From: Tolypeutes matacus
Lineage: Eukaryota; Chordata; Mammalia; Cingulata; Chlamyphoridae
DNA length: 64,000 nucleotides
Assembly: GCA_026826555.1 (NCBI GenBank)
Contig: JAKSZT010054335.1
Location: 9,839,740-9,903,739, forward strand
Direction: 5' to 3'
Below are positions 44,106 through 56,295 of the stretch, piece after piece; positions within the stretch are counted from its first letter, which is position 1; each line of letters starts with the position of its first letter. The notes beneath the pieces were generated by a model. It saw nothing but the letters and a program-made list of their open reading frames with translations. It was not told the DNA's origin and did not search any database. The position numbers were made by a program, and so were the translations under genes.

Positions 44106-47100
44106 CTCCGGAATCAACAGCCGCCTGCAGTCTGTCTGTGTCCTGAGCATTTGGGAGATGACGTTTTTGTTTTATTGTGGCCTTCAGGGGTATTTGTGTG
44201 CATAGACGCACATGCACTGAACGGCTCACCTCAAGTTAACCCAGTGTCTGTGATTCCTTTATTTTTCATGTGTGTTTTGCCCACTTAAACAGCAACGCTG
44301 CTTGTGTGACTGTGTTTAGGAAAACCGCCTTTCCTGCGCCCTGTCACGTGGTCGTCTTGTTAGCTGCTGAGCTCAAGCGCAGACGAGGTAAGTGCTTCGA
44401 AACACTCCGTAAACCCGGTGCATCTGGGAGAGCAGGTGGCAGGAGGTGCGGGAGCCTGCTCTGGGGAGTGCTCGCGGCTCAGTTGTTCTCCTAGAGCATC
44501 GCTCTTCCTTAGCTTCCGAGCGGTACTGGCTCCTGTGGCAAGCACGTCTGCTCTCTCTGGGACTGACGAAACTCTTGGAAATTCTGAATAAAGGTCATTA
44601 GTTTCACAAAATGGAAAATGGGATTTAGCCAAAAAGGCTTGAGTTATTTTTACACTAAAACATCTATGGTATGCTCTTTCCTGAGGGCGGCTGCGGGTTT
44701 ACGTGCAGCTGCTTTCGTGCGTGAGGCGGCGTCTTCAGCGTCTCCACTTCCCATCTCTTCAGAGACTGGCCCCGCTTGCCGTCCAGCGCCAGGAGCCTTT
44801 CGCAGCCGCGAGGACCTGGGGGGCCTGGGTGATGGGCACGTCTTGTTAGATAACCTAGAAATGAAAGTCTGAAGAGTGCTTGACTTTTCTGTCACTCCAA
44901 AGTGACAATAATAAAAAGAAACAAGTGAAGGACACGCCACAGTAACACAAATGGATAAAATGCCAGCGTGCGTGCGTTGTGGCCTTCTGAATGAAACGTT
45001 GCATCGAGGCTTTCTCAGCACTGTCACTGGGAAGCCAGGAGTGGTGCACGTGTGGGGCAGGGGTGGCTCCTGTCTGCCCCCAGCAGCTCTGAGGCGTTCG
45101 TGTCGGTCAGGAGGGCCTGGGTGGGATCACAGAAGGGGCGGCTGAAGTCTCGGGGTGTGCCCGGCTCGGACACAGCTGAGTGCTGAGTGTCACCAGCCCA
45201 GAAGATGCTGGGCTGTGGCTCAGAGTATCACCACAGGTTCCAGAACTCTCTGTTTCGTTGGCTTTTCCTGCAGAAGTGTAATGACTCACAGCAGGCTAGA
45301 AGCTTACACTAAAAGTTCGAGATCTAATATGCATTAAATTCTCAAGTTTAGGTCAGTTTTTTATTATCCTCAGATGGAGGGAAACGGGGTTGGGCCACTC
45401 AAAGCAGTAGGTAATGCCGGCATCCTTTGCCTTTTCCTGGAGAAGCAGTAAAGAAAAGCCAGCCGCGTCCCTGCAGGCCGGCCTGTGGGCACTGAGAAGA
45501 GAGGGCTTTCCTTTAAACACAGCCCAGCTCCTTGAGCTCCTGCCCCAGGCCCGGAAGGCTCCACAGCGGTCTGTCTGTCTAGCCCCCGAGCCTGGTGCTG
45601 AGCTGCGGGGCCAGTGGATGCCCCTCCCTGGGGGGGGCAGGGGACTTGCTTCAGGCCACGTGGCTGGTGATGTGGGGACGTGGGGATGCTCCGTGGCCAA
45701 GCGCTCAGGAGTTTTCAGTGTCCTGTTTAACGGGACAGTGATGCTTGCCTTGCCTGCTCACGTGCTTTAGTGAGGGTTAAATGAGAGCATTAACATAAGA
45801 ATGCTTTTTTAATGTCAGCCCCATGAAAAGATGCGATGCATAAAGGTTTTGCTGTTTGAGATGTGCTCTGTGTTTTTACGTGAAAGACGCTGCGTGAGTT
45901 TAAATGCCCAGCATGAAACATTTTGAGACTTAAAATGAAAATACTACGTCCGTCTAAAACTGCCGTCACTTACAGTCTAGGTAGCCTGAAGCTTCTCAGG
46001 TACAGTCAACAATTTGCTTCTGAGATGTCACCCACCAGCCTTGTTTTAAGTCAGAGCCACGATGACCTCTCGAGCCTGTGGAAATGTGTTCAACCGCGTG
46101 GAAGAGTGGCCCACGGCCCAGGGTGAAACCCAGGAGAGGCCTTTGCATCCCCTGCCCGCTTGCGGAGTTGAGGGGAGTCTGCAGGGGTCTCTTTTTCCCA
46201 AGTGTCTGTCGAGAGTCTTTGAGAGGTCAGGCGTCCGGCGAGACCCCAGGCTGCCTCTGACCGCGTCAACGGTCTCTCTGTGGAGCTGCAGGAAGGTCAG
46301 CCTGGGATGGGGACAGAGGCTGGCCTGCTTCCGAGGGCTCCGTGGATGAGATCAGGCTCAGCTCCTCTGCCTTTCTGCACGAGCCGCTGTTCCGCCACCC
46401 CTGGCTCGGCTTGAATGCGGTCGCCACCACTGCCACGCCAGCACGGAGGAAAAGCTGGCGGAGGTGGCAGGAGGGCGACGCGTGGCACGGGTGCCCGGGC
46501 GTCCTGGTAAAGGGCTGCCATGGGGCAGCGCGGGGCCCGTAAGGGGATCGAGGTGCAGCGCCTCCCACGCTCAGCCCTAGGCTTAGGACACTTCCTCATG
46601 GGGCAACTGTGGATTTCTGTCTGTGCTAATGGGATGTGGTCCCCCCTCTTCTGTCCAAGGGGAAGGCTGTTTTCTGAATTTGAGCTGCCTGGCTGAGTAG
46701 GCAGGAGCCTCCCTCTGAAGAGCAAACATCCCATGTGAGGTCCTGCCAGCATCCGTAGTCGGGGCGGGCTGCGGGGTGGTCTCCAGTGCGAGTCGCTGTC
46801 TGCACTGAAGCCTGGGATCCCGTGGTTACTGCCTCGCCTCTGGCTGCAGCCCGCGGAGGCTGGACGGGGCCGCAGCTCCTCTGCCTTACTCCTTCTTCCC
46901 CTTAACTTGATGCAGCGGTGCGTTAAGAGCTGTCTGCGGGAAGCTTTCGCTCCCTGAATGTGCAGGTCCTCGGTCATTCATTCGGTGGCCTTGGCCCAGA
47001 AATGCTTCTTGGCCTTATCCACGCTCAGGGAGAGCATCGCGCATTCCCTCACACGCACACACCGATTGCCTGCGGCTTCTGCTCCTGCCTTTCTTTGTTT

Positions 47101-47790
47101 TATTTCTATGCTCAGATAGGATTTTTCTTCCATAATTTAAAGAGAATGATTGGAATATACTTGAATCTTTAGGAGTATCAGTGAATGTTCTAACTGGAGA
47201 AAGTTTTTTAAAAAAACACGACAGATAAATAGAAAGCAGTTAGTTGAACTGTGCTTCCTGAGAGTTAAGGGAACGTTGGCAGTAGAAATACAGGCTAATA
47301 GAACAGGTAAAGAATTAAACTATCATTGCAATATCTGGCTGGGCTATAAATAGCCTTTATGTACTTTCAAAAGGTATTACTTTAACCTTCTGAATAACAT
47401 GAGATTAAGTACAAAGCAAGCTAGTCTACACACAGCACAGGTATTTGTTACATTGGCCTTCTTGACCAGTTTCTGCTCTTTGACTCAGCTGTGTAATAAG
47501 TTGAGTACAGCTCAGTTGTTTCTCAGAAAAGATCATTTGCCAGATATTATAAATTCTGCTCTTCTTAAACCTAAAAGCATATACCCAGCTTGGAAACAAA
47601 TTTACTTATAATATATTCATAATGTTGTTTGGTGTTTTTCTTTTCCCTTTTGCTAATCACCCAATATCTTTAGGCATTGCAGAATAAAGCAAAGGTTTTG
47701 TTCTTTTTACCAGAAATATGAGCAAATGGATTAATTTCTTCCATTGGCCCCACCAACTATTTTTAATGAACTCCCTTTATTAGATAAATC
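44106..47790. other. Unique sequence, no gene seen
   Basis: GC-rich to about 46,960, then AT-rich. No named repeat and no exon supported. A GAGGGTTAAATGAGAGCATT motif near 45,770 resembles the end of a MIR but is too short to call. Confidence 0.5.
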
Positions 47791-48236
47791 TAGATGGATA
47801 GGTGATAGTATAGATATGGATAGATGGATGGATGGATGGATGGATGGATGGATGGATGGATGGATNNNNNNNNNNGATGGATGGATGGATGGATGGATGG
47901 ATGGATGGATGGATGGTGAAGGGGTGGATGGATGGGTGGGTGGATGGATGGATGAATGGATGGTGGACGGTGGATGGTGAATGGGTGGATGGATGGATGA
48001 GTGGGTGGATGTGTGGGAGGGTGGTGGATGAATGGACGGTGGATGGTAGATGGATGGGTAGATGGATGGATCGATGGGTGAGTGGATGGATGGATGGTGG
48101 ATGGTGAATGGGTGGATGGATGGATGGTGGGTGGATGGATGGGTGGGAGGGTGGTGGATGGATAGATGGGTAGATGAATGGATGGTGGATGGTGGATGGA
48201 TGGGTGGGTGGATGGATGGATGGATGGTTGGAGAGA
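47791..48236. repeat. (GATG)n microsatellite with interruptions
   Basis: Perfect GGAT repeats at 47,816-47,865 and 47,876-47,913 are followed by diverged GGTGGATGG-type variants to 48,236. Frames give Trp-Met-Asp-Gly repeats on one strand and Ser-Ile-His-Pro on the other. These are not proteins. Confidence 0.97.
47866..47875. other. 10-N assembly gap inside the microsatellite
   Basis: Ten undetermined bases flanked on both sides by perfect GATG repeats. The true repeat number is therefore unknown. Confidence 0.97.
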
Positions 48237-48644
48237 AAGATAAATAAATAAAATGGAGCTCATGAGTAGGGGAGAAAAACCACTTCAGCAGATCTCTGGA
48301 TGGTCATGAGCCAGCTGACCTCTGGACAGTGAAAGTAAAATACAGCATGGTGTGAATTAAAATTGAAGTCTTCCTGTTCTAACTCATGGTCTTTAGCTTC
48401 CAGCATAATAGTTACTGCATTTCCATTCCAAGTCCAGGCCCCACTCTGATTACGCTTAGAATCTGATCCAGAATGGCCCATAACACTTTGAAATGTATAG
48501 TATAACCTAATGCCATATGAAATTGCCAAAATTTGACTGCTTTTGATCACTGAAAATGGTAAATCACCATTTTAAAGCAGGTGTACCAAACTCCCACTAT
48601 TTAATGGTTCAAGTCTAGAAACAACCTGCCAGGGGCAGCTGGGG
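48237..48644. other. Unique sequence, no gene seen
   Basis: No feature supported. Confidence 0.5.
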
Positions 48645-48890
48645 GAGAGGTTAGTGGTGGAAAGACCATGGCCTTGGAGGAGGTCAGCCCTGGTTTCTGC
48701 CTGGACTGTGGCCCTGGGACTCTGAGGACCAAGTGACCAATCTTCCCGAGCCCTGCATTCCCATCAGTCCAAGGAAATGCCCAGACACACCATAGTTGGC
48801 TTCTTAGAGATTAAAAATAATGTATGAAAAGAGCCTAGCATAATATTTGGGACTTAATATATGACCAGTAAGTAGATTTATTTTTCTTTC
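48645..48890 (+). repeat. MIR SINE remnant
   Basis: GTGGAAAGACCATGGCCTTG, CCTGGTTTCTGCCTGGACTG and a later TATGAAAAGAGCCTAGCATA with GACTTAATATATGACCAGTA reproduce the head, core and tail order of MIR. Confidence 0.65.
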
Positions 48891-50880
48891 TATTGTTATT
48901 TTTGTGTTCCAGACTCTTGGCTGAAATAAGAATTATGTGACTAATTGAAAATTGAACTCAGGCAAAATTAATTGGAGTTATTAGAATTGCTTTGAAAGTT
49001 TAGAGCCTCTCATCTCTGTACGTGTACACATGGACACGTGTACATCAAGGTATTCTTTTGAGCCTTTTAAACGGATAACTTCTAAACTGAACTGTTTCTC
49101 TTATGACTTGTTAAACGTCCAAGCCAAGCCCAGCACTGACTTTGCTGAGTGACTCGGGCTCGTCAGGCTGCCCCTCTCTCCTGCCCACACCCGGTGTGGA
49201 GGTGGCCGCGGCGCCCGCTGAGCTGCGTATTCCCCTAGTGACGCCTCTGAGAATATCATGCTTCTTAGGCCGTTGGTCATTTTGAGTTCCTGGGTCCTGT
49301 GGTTTTTACTGGCAGTTCTCTGCTCTCGTAGAACCTAGAGCAAGTTCTAATTCCACTTAATTATGGTTTCTGGTATTGTGTGGATTTGGACAGTGGGTCA
49401 CCAAACTTGTCATATTTTAGGTAACGTGTGAACTCAGTCTAAGCGTCTCTCCTGCAGGACAACTGAGAGCTCTCGTCTTGAATTCATGACTTACTCTCAG
49501 TTAGGCTCCAGCTAGATGAGCTTGCCAAAGAACTATTTGTGATGTGTGCGATGTCAAGATAAAGAATCTGGAACTGGCAAGTCTGATGCACAGCTGGGGG
49601 AAATTACTGAACTACCCCATTCCAGTTTGGAATTCTTCTTTGTTCCCTCCGCCTCAGAGCCCATTAGCCTTGGTGAGCTCGGTGGTGTAGCACACATCAT
49701 GCACTTCAGCCGCTTAAATAGTTTGCCTCATTGGTGTACATCTCTCTTTTTTCCTGTCCTGACAGCAAGTTCTATGGTGTAAATTAAAGATAGAGCAGTG
49801 TTTTTGTAGACATTTTGGCTCATTTTAAATTCTAAACTTTGAATCGAACGTTAAATATATCACAGTCACAACATTTTTTAACAGCAAAACTGTATATCAA
49901 CTTTGGTAAATAATTCGGTAAAGCAAATAATATTGTAGAAAAATCCCAGTGTTTGCGAGCTTGACAGCATGCTTTTCCTTTCTGCATTAGGCATATACGT
50001 CACACCCAACCCGTCACGGCAGGGGTCATTGCTTAGAGCTCTGGCCCTTTCTGACCATGTAAGTGGACTTGTCTTTATTCCTTTGCCTGATTAGAGCTAG
50101 GTGTGAATGTCTCTGGCTTTTGCTGCTAAAGTGCATCTCAGACGTGCTTGAGCTCAGCGTCACTTGCCTGAGACCATCCTGAAGCGCAGTGAGGGGTGTG
50201 CCTGGTCGCTCGGTCCAGGAGCCACGGCCAGCTGCTCTGCGGCTGGAGCAGCAGACGCTGCAAAGGCCCTTGCCCGCCCCTCCCTCCCTGCCACGTAGCT
50301 CGGCCCTCGGCGCCATTAGCCTCAGGCTGGGAGGCCTCCTGCACCCCGTGCTGGAGCCAGGGCCGGTGGTCTCCCGTCCCGTGGCGCCTCGCCCACCTGC
50401 TTCCAATCAGCCCTGTTCCCACCGAGTCCCTTTCCTTGCAAATCAAATCCTATTAACTTTTTCCCTTTAGAACACAGAAGCCTTGCTCTTCTTTTTGTCC
50501 TGAAATAAACTCATGAAGGACCTAAATATAGCTTTCCAGCAAATGACTTCTGTTAAAGCCAGTTTAAATATTTCCAAATGATCTTGTTGGAGCAGGAGCA
50601 GGAAATTAGACGAGTGCTTCACCTTTCAGGGTTCAAGGTTCTCTCATGAATGATGGCTTGAACGGCCATAGGGTTTCTCTCTGTATCTGTCTATGCGTCT
50701 CTCACCCTCTGAACGCGTCTGTGTATCTGCTCCCTGCACATTTGAGAATGGGCTGCACACATCTTGCTTCTTGAGCACTTGGCGGTTCCTTGTACTTTCC
50801 CTGTGAGCAAAGGACATTCCCGTGCTGCCACAGCTATCAAGACCGACATAAAGCTTACGGCTTATATTCCAGTGTTTCAC
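48891..50880. other. Unique sequence, no gene seen
   Basis: No named repeat and no credible exon. GC-rich at 50,150-50,420, AT-rich elsewhere. Confidence 0.5.
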
Positions 50881-50884
50881 ATGT

Positions 50885-51635
50885 CCCAGGAGTGTCCTTT
50901 TCGGTATTTTCTCCTCCATTATTAGATCCGGTCCAGGATCATGTATTGCATTTAGTCGTCATTGTCTCTTCAGTTTCTCTCTGTCTTTTTAGTTGTGGAA
51001 ATCTCTATGTTTTAGCTCCCTAGGCTGCTGAAAGCACATACTGTGAAATGGGTTAGCTTTTAACAACGGGAATTGATTAGCTTACAGTTTTGAAGCTTAG
51101 AAAAATGTCCAAATCAAGGCATCACCAAGGCGATGCTTTCTTCCCAGAGACTGGCTGCCCGCGGTCCTTGGCTCCTCTGCCATGGGACGAGGCCCAGGGC
51201 GGCGCCTCTGCTCTCTCCCCTCCCGCCCAGGTTTCGTTGCTGTCAGCTTCTGACACCTGTGGTGCTCTCTCTCTGTCTGAATGTCATTCTTTTATAAAGG
51301 ACTCCAGAAAGAGGATTAAGACCCCTCCTGAACGAGGCGGGTCGCCCCTTGTCTGAAGTAGCCTCATCAACCTGCTTACAATGGGCTCACACCGCAGGAG
51401 GGGATTAAGTTTAGGAACATGATTTTCTGGAGTACATTCAATTCCAAACCACCGCAGCATATACACCATAAATTCTCCCATCTCAGCTCTTCCCAAGCAG
51501 ACAATTCAGTGGGATTACTCACTTCCACCGTGTTGAACTGCAGTCGCTACCATCCACTGCCAGAACTTCCTATCACCCCAACGAGAAGCCCTGCCCCACT
51601 GGGCACCAGCTGTCCCCAGCCCCCCAGGGAAGTTG
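50885..51635 (-). mobile_element. Old L1, antisense, split by an LTR
   Basis: The left part has CTCCATTATTAGATCCGGTC, CAGGATCATGTATTGCATTT, TCGTCATTGTCTCTTCAG and TTTTTAGTTGTGGAAATC. The right part has GACAATTCAGTGGGATTACT, CTACCATCCACTGCCAGAAC and TCCTATCACCCCAACGAGAA. Together they form the usual antisense L1 order with the LTR at 51,008-51,456 inserted between them. Confidence 0.75.
51008..51456 (-). mobile_element. Solo MaLR-type LTR, antisense
   Basis: It starts TGTTTTAGCTCCCTAGGCTG and ends AAACCACCGCA, giving TG...CA ends. Internal landmarks ATGTCCAAATCAAGGCATCA, AAGAGGATTAAGACCC and ATGATTTTCTGG are shared with the LTR at 13,107-13,594, so both belong to one family. A target duplication is not clear (CTCTA and GCATA). 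Confidence 0.75.
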
Positions 51636-53242
51636 TGAGGGTTTCCAAGATAATAATGTTAGCTGCTGTATGTAGGTTAGAAGATGGTCACTGTCCTACT
51701 GGCCCAGCTCTTCCCTGGCTTCGCCTCCCAGGACCCTGCCCCACCCTCAGGCTTCTGCCCTGCATATGGGTCAGCTCAGCCCCATGCTGTCTGGAGCTCT
51801 GGGCCAGGAGAGCTGGCCTAGGTGGGCAGTTTCTTCAGTGACTTTATTTTATTAATAGCACCTTTAAATAAATGATTCTGAGCGGTGGGAGTTACATAGC
51901 ACAGAGAGAGGACGGGCATCTTACAGAAATGTACACATAAGATAAGGAGGCCTGTTGGGTTGGAGGAAATTATGTTGATGGGCTAAAGCTGTGTGTGCAC
52001 CTCCACATATCTTCCACCTTGCCAGAACCTTCCAGTTAGCACTAGTCCTAAAGTCACATTCAAGTTTGTGCTCCTGAGTAATGCTCTGTGCTTGTTTCCT
52101 CTGTTCATCTCATGGACAGGGTTGGAAATATTGGGTACCATAAAGAAGGATTGGCATGCAAATGATAAATAAGATCAATAAAAGTATGATGGAATGATGC
52201 TCTTTAATTCTTCATCCAAGACGATTAGCCTCCTCTTTGGTATAGAGAAAAATGCAAATGTGATGCTAATTATGAAGATCCATCTGTTATGCTTAAAGTA
52301 CCATAGGAAAAAAGCCTAAATTTAAAGCTCTTCTGCAGCACTTTCTCATCTTTGAAGACCCATTTAGAGAGGCACTTTCCAATTCCAGCAAACTTCCATG
52401 TCCTTTGAGGTCGTGGGCAACTTGAAGGACTCCGACCTGCCATTTGCAGAGGCCAGTTTATCCTGACTGTACCCAAAGTGGCAGCATTCTTAAAGAATTC
52501 TGCAGCAAATATGTGGGCTACATATCAAATATGTACTAGTGGAAAATCTAATAACTATGTGGAAAGGGCTGTTAAGCAAAGTATGAAAAGCAAGCATTGG
52601 GTACTCACTCATAATACTTCTCTCTTTCAGTACTCACCTGGCAGGGATTCCAAACAATACTTTAGAAAACAGTTATTGAAATCTGCTGTGCCCTGTGATG
52701 AGGCACACTCCTGGTAATTTTGGCCAGGCCCAACTTATGTTGTCTGGGCACCTAGTCTGACTTCTATCATCCTATGCTTTTTAATTTGCAAAATTGGAAC
52801 AGTTATCTTCAGCAGGTCTTCACAAAGTCCTTAGTTAAAGAACATCTCTAAGAATAGTTAAATCTCCAAACCCATGCTTTCCCGGCATGTGCTATGACAC
52901 TATTAGGCCCAGAGAGAGTTGTAAGTTGTCAATGTAGAGGGAGAAGTGGAAGACACTAGAAATGGTCGCCTCTTTGGAAAAGGGAAGCCATGAAGACCAG
53001 CCATGGCTGGGGACAGAAGTCAGGAGGGCGTGGAGTGGGACCCCGAGTTGTCCTCACCATAAAAGCCAAGGAAGGAGTTCTGAGGGGCCTGGACACTGAT
53101 GCCGAGGAGATCTGTATGGAAAAGGCAAAAATTCACCATGCAGCAAACAAAGGGTAGAATTTTGGCACTCGGAGGCTGCTCTGGCATCTGTAAGTCCCTC
53201 AAGGTTTCACAGACCAAGAAACGGGGTGAGGGTGGTGAGGAC
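51636..53242. other. Unique sequence, no gene seen
   Basis: AT-rich to moderate-GC DNA. No repeat or exon supported. Confidence 0.5.
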
Positions 53243-53851
53243 TGTGGCAGTTTGCTACTATTTGTGAATTCCAAAAAGAGAGATTAGGTTTGCAAGCTGG
53301 TCTGTTCCTCTGGGCGTGCTGCCCTTTGATTGTATTAGATTCAGCCGACATGCCTTTGATTAGATTATGTTCAGACTGGGGCTTGGATTTGACCACTCAG
53401 TAGAGTGTAACAGTGCCCTCCCCCTTTGTGGGCTGCGTAAACATCCAGGGGGCACAGCAGTAGATACACAGGAGGGCGCAGAGGAAGAGAGCTGAGCCGT
53501 TCACCTGGCAGTCCACAGCTGGCCTTGTGGAGAGAGCAGAGCAGCTGAGCCCAGAAAGAGATGAGCCCGGGGAGAGGGACGAGCCATGTCCCAGCCTGCA
53601 GCCGAGAACAGAAGGAGCTGGGCCCACGGGGCCTTAGGAGGAAGACGAAGGCTGAGCCCTCGCAGACGTCGCCCGCCATCTTGCTTTACCACATAGCAAC
53701 TGACTTTGGGTGAGGAAGTGCCTCCTACGGTACCTTGAGTTGGACTCTTTAGGGCCCTGTGACTGTGAGCTTCTGCCCCAAATACACACCCTTTCTAGAA
53801 GCCAGCAGATCTCTGGTACTTTGCATCGGCACCCTTTGGCTGACTAACACA
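53243..53851 (+). mobile_element. Solo MaLR-type LTR, sense
   Basis: It starts TGTGGCAGTTTGCTAC and ends TTTGGCTGACTAACACA. The end portion, CTGTGAGCTTCTGCCCCAAA then AGCCAGCAGATCTCTGGTAC and TTTGCATCGGCACCC, is the sense counterpart of the starts of the LTRs at 56,296 and 58,978. The polyadenylation-like AAATACA region is diverged. The middle differs from those copies, so this is another subfamily. No clear target duplication. Confidence 0.78.
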
Positions 53852-54019
53852 CACACCCTGGGGCCAGCTCCCAAACGAGCGCTGTTCCCGCCTCCCTGCT
53901 GGGCATCCCAGGCCTGGGCAGCCAGCCGGTGCTGGCGCAGACCGAGCGCAGAGTTGTGGTGGGGTGGTGTTTTAGATGTGAACGTGCGTCTTCCCAGGAA
54001 GCTTTTCCCCCACATGGAA

Positions 54020-54041
54020 ACTTTTTTTTTTTTTTTTTGCT
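54020..54041. repeat. Oligo-T run
   Basis: About 20 T followed by GCTATTTAAG. It may be the tail of a minus-strand retroinsertion, but I see no body or target duplication. Confidence 0.6.
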
Positions 54042-54236
54042 ATTTAAGTTTTAAGCCTATTTCTTAAAGTTTCTTAAAGTTTGCCAAGAGCTTCTAAAAC
54101 CGTAGCACTCACCCATCATCTCTTAATAACTAGAGATAGATTTCCTAGTAGGAAGTAAGGGATATCTGTGATGCATCATTTATGACCATTTCACAGACTA
54201 CTTATTGACATAGTCAAGATGTTCTTTATTTTTAAA

Positions 54237-54643
54237 TACTATTTTTTTATTGTTTTTTTTGTGTGTGTACAGTTCTGTGAGCTCCCTCTCCCCTCCCCCA
54301 TGCTTGCTGTCTGTGTCCTTTTGCTGGGTGATCTTCTGTGTCTGTTTCTTGCCTTCTCTTCTCATTTTTCTCCTCCAGGCTTCCCTGGGATTCAATCCCA
54401 GGGACCTCCGATGTGGGGGAGAGGCACCTGTCACTTGCGCCACCTCAGTTCCTGGTTTCTGGCGTGTCTCCCCTGGCTCTCCCCTGCGTCTCTCTTTTGT
54501 TGTGTCATCTTGCTGCGTGGCTCGTCGCTCAGGCCGGCTCACCTGCTCACCTTTTTCCCAGGACGTCCTGGGGATCAAACCCGGGTCCTTCCATATGGTA
54601 GACAGATGCCCAACCACTTGAGCCATATCTGCTTCCCTTTTTA
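54237..54643 (-). repeat. Dimeric tRNA-derived SINE, minus strand
   Basis: Read on the minus strand there are two tRNA-like heads. The first has GGGAAGCAGATATGGCTCAA, CATATGG and GGGTTTGATCCC. The second has TGGCGCAAGTGACAGGTGCC and GGGATTGAATCCCAGGG. A T/G- and A-rich tail follows. Target duplications TTTATTTTTAAA at 54,225-54,236 and 54,644-54,655 are perfect. At about 407 bp it is more than twice the length of the 28,428 and 56,825 copies. Confidence 0.88.
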
Positions 54644-54655
54644 TTTATTTTTAAA

Positions 54656-56097
54656 AGCTGAAGTTCTTTCCTCCAACCAAGGAAGACTTTGATATTTAGA
54701 GGCACTGATGAAAGTCCGGGGCTCCTTGTCAATCAGAGCTCAGTGACCAGTGGAGATGCCTTAGCCAGGCAGGTGTCCAGCTCCAGGAAGGTTCTGGAGA
54801 TGGTAAGTGAATGAAAGCAGAGCCCAGGGGTCTATGCCCTCCTCTTAAACAGGAGTGTCGCGCATAACCCACACTGTTTTTCTGCTCGGACTCTTCACCT
54901 GCAGGCTGTTGGAACTGAGGGGCTTCCTCGCAAAGCCACGTAGAGGTCAGCTGAGGCTACTGGGCAAAAGCACCTGGCAAGCGCCGACCCTGAGGTAGAT
55001 AGTCAGGAAGAAGAAGCCTTCATTACAGTTATTTGTGGTGGGAGAGAGCACTGGCTGGACCCAGGGGTGAGGCCCCAGAGCTGCCTCCAAGAGGGCAGGC
55101 TGGCAGGGGCTGGGGGGGGCGGGGCTGGCAGGGGCTGGCAGGGGCTCGGGCCAGGACAGGTCCGGAGGCCTGGGAACAGGGGCTGGAGAGCGGCCCAGGA
55201 GACGAGGCTCAGCCCAGCGGAGGCCCGGCGCTGCTGGGTCCCTCGGGCTCTCACGGCGACTGGGCCGGCCCGGGATAGAGCAGTCCCCGGACTCCAAGGC
55301 TGGCTGGTATTTTCTTGCCAACACGGCAGGTTTGAGCAGCAGTTAAGGGCTTCGGATTTCCTTAAACTCTGAGGTCGCTCAGTTTGCACTTGTTACTATC
55401 CCCATCGTCATCCTGGGTTTTGGTAATAGTCGTTTATCATCAAATATCAGATTGACACCAAAAGTGTCTTTGGAGCCTTTTGTACATCCCTGGCTTCTGA
55501 GCAGATCTGCACATCCGGATTGCCCAGCCTAATTGCTGCTTCCTGCTCCTAAGCTCTGGCCACATGGTGGGTTGTCAAAGGACGTGAGCTGTACATGCCC
55601 TTTTCTGCCTATAAAGCATGTTAGGGACAAGGTGGCACATGCACATGTCATATAAAGTCATAGAACTCAAGCTAAGGCGTCCGCTCGCTCCAGGTGCTTA
55701 GCTCGGCTAGGATTTCTTCTGTTTTCTTTTTAGTTTGTCAGCTAGAGTTAAATATACCTCATGGTGAAAATTAGCTGTCATTGGAGGGAAAGGGATTACT
55801 CACCGAATTAGCCTATTCTGATATAGTCATCAGAGCATTATAGAAAGAGCCAAAGCGCCCAGACGTCCAGCTCTAGTTCAACCGAGAAAACGGCCCGTCC
55901 CAGGAGCCACAGCCATGCTGGGTTGTAGATCAGAGGGACAGAGCTTGGCACCTGCTCGACTCAGTGGGCTTGCAGATGTGCTCCTTTGCCTTGTGGGAGG
56001 GCAAATGGAAAATAACTTGCTTTCTGTTTGGGTATTTATTAACAAGATGTATCTTCTACATTTCAGCCATGAAATTAGGACAAAACAAAAACATAGT
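54656..56097. other. Unique sequence, no gene seen
   Basis: Positions 55,091-55,150 carry a degenerate GGCTGGCAGGG repeat with runs of four to eight G (G-quadruplex potential). Elsewhere nothing is supported. Confidence 0.5.
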
Positions 56098-56131
56098 TGA
56101 TTGGGTGGATTGATTGATTGATTGATTGATT
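56098..56131. repeat. (GATT)n microsatellite
   Basis: Six GATT units, one interrupted by GGGTG, at the left edge of an L2-like element, where ATTCAACA follows. Confidence 0.9.
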
Positions 56132-56295
56132 CAACAATGATGCATTAACTGCTCAGCCCGTGTTAGACCTTGCAGAAACCACAATAAATAAAACTGAAAG
56201 AAGTCCCTCAACTTGTGGAGCTTAAATTCTGGAAGGGGTTGGGAAGGAAACAATTTTTAAAAATAAACCATAAGTACATTGGATACGTTAGGTGC

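Noticed and set aside
47790..48263. Frames encoding Ser-Ile-His-Pro or Trp-Met-Asp-Gly repeats
   Set aside because: They are translations of the GATG microsatellite.
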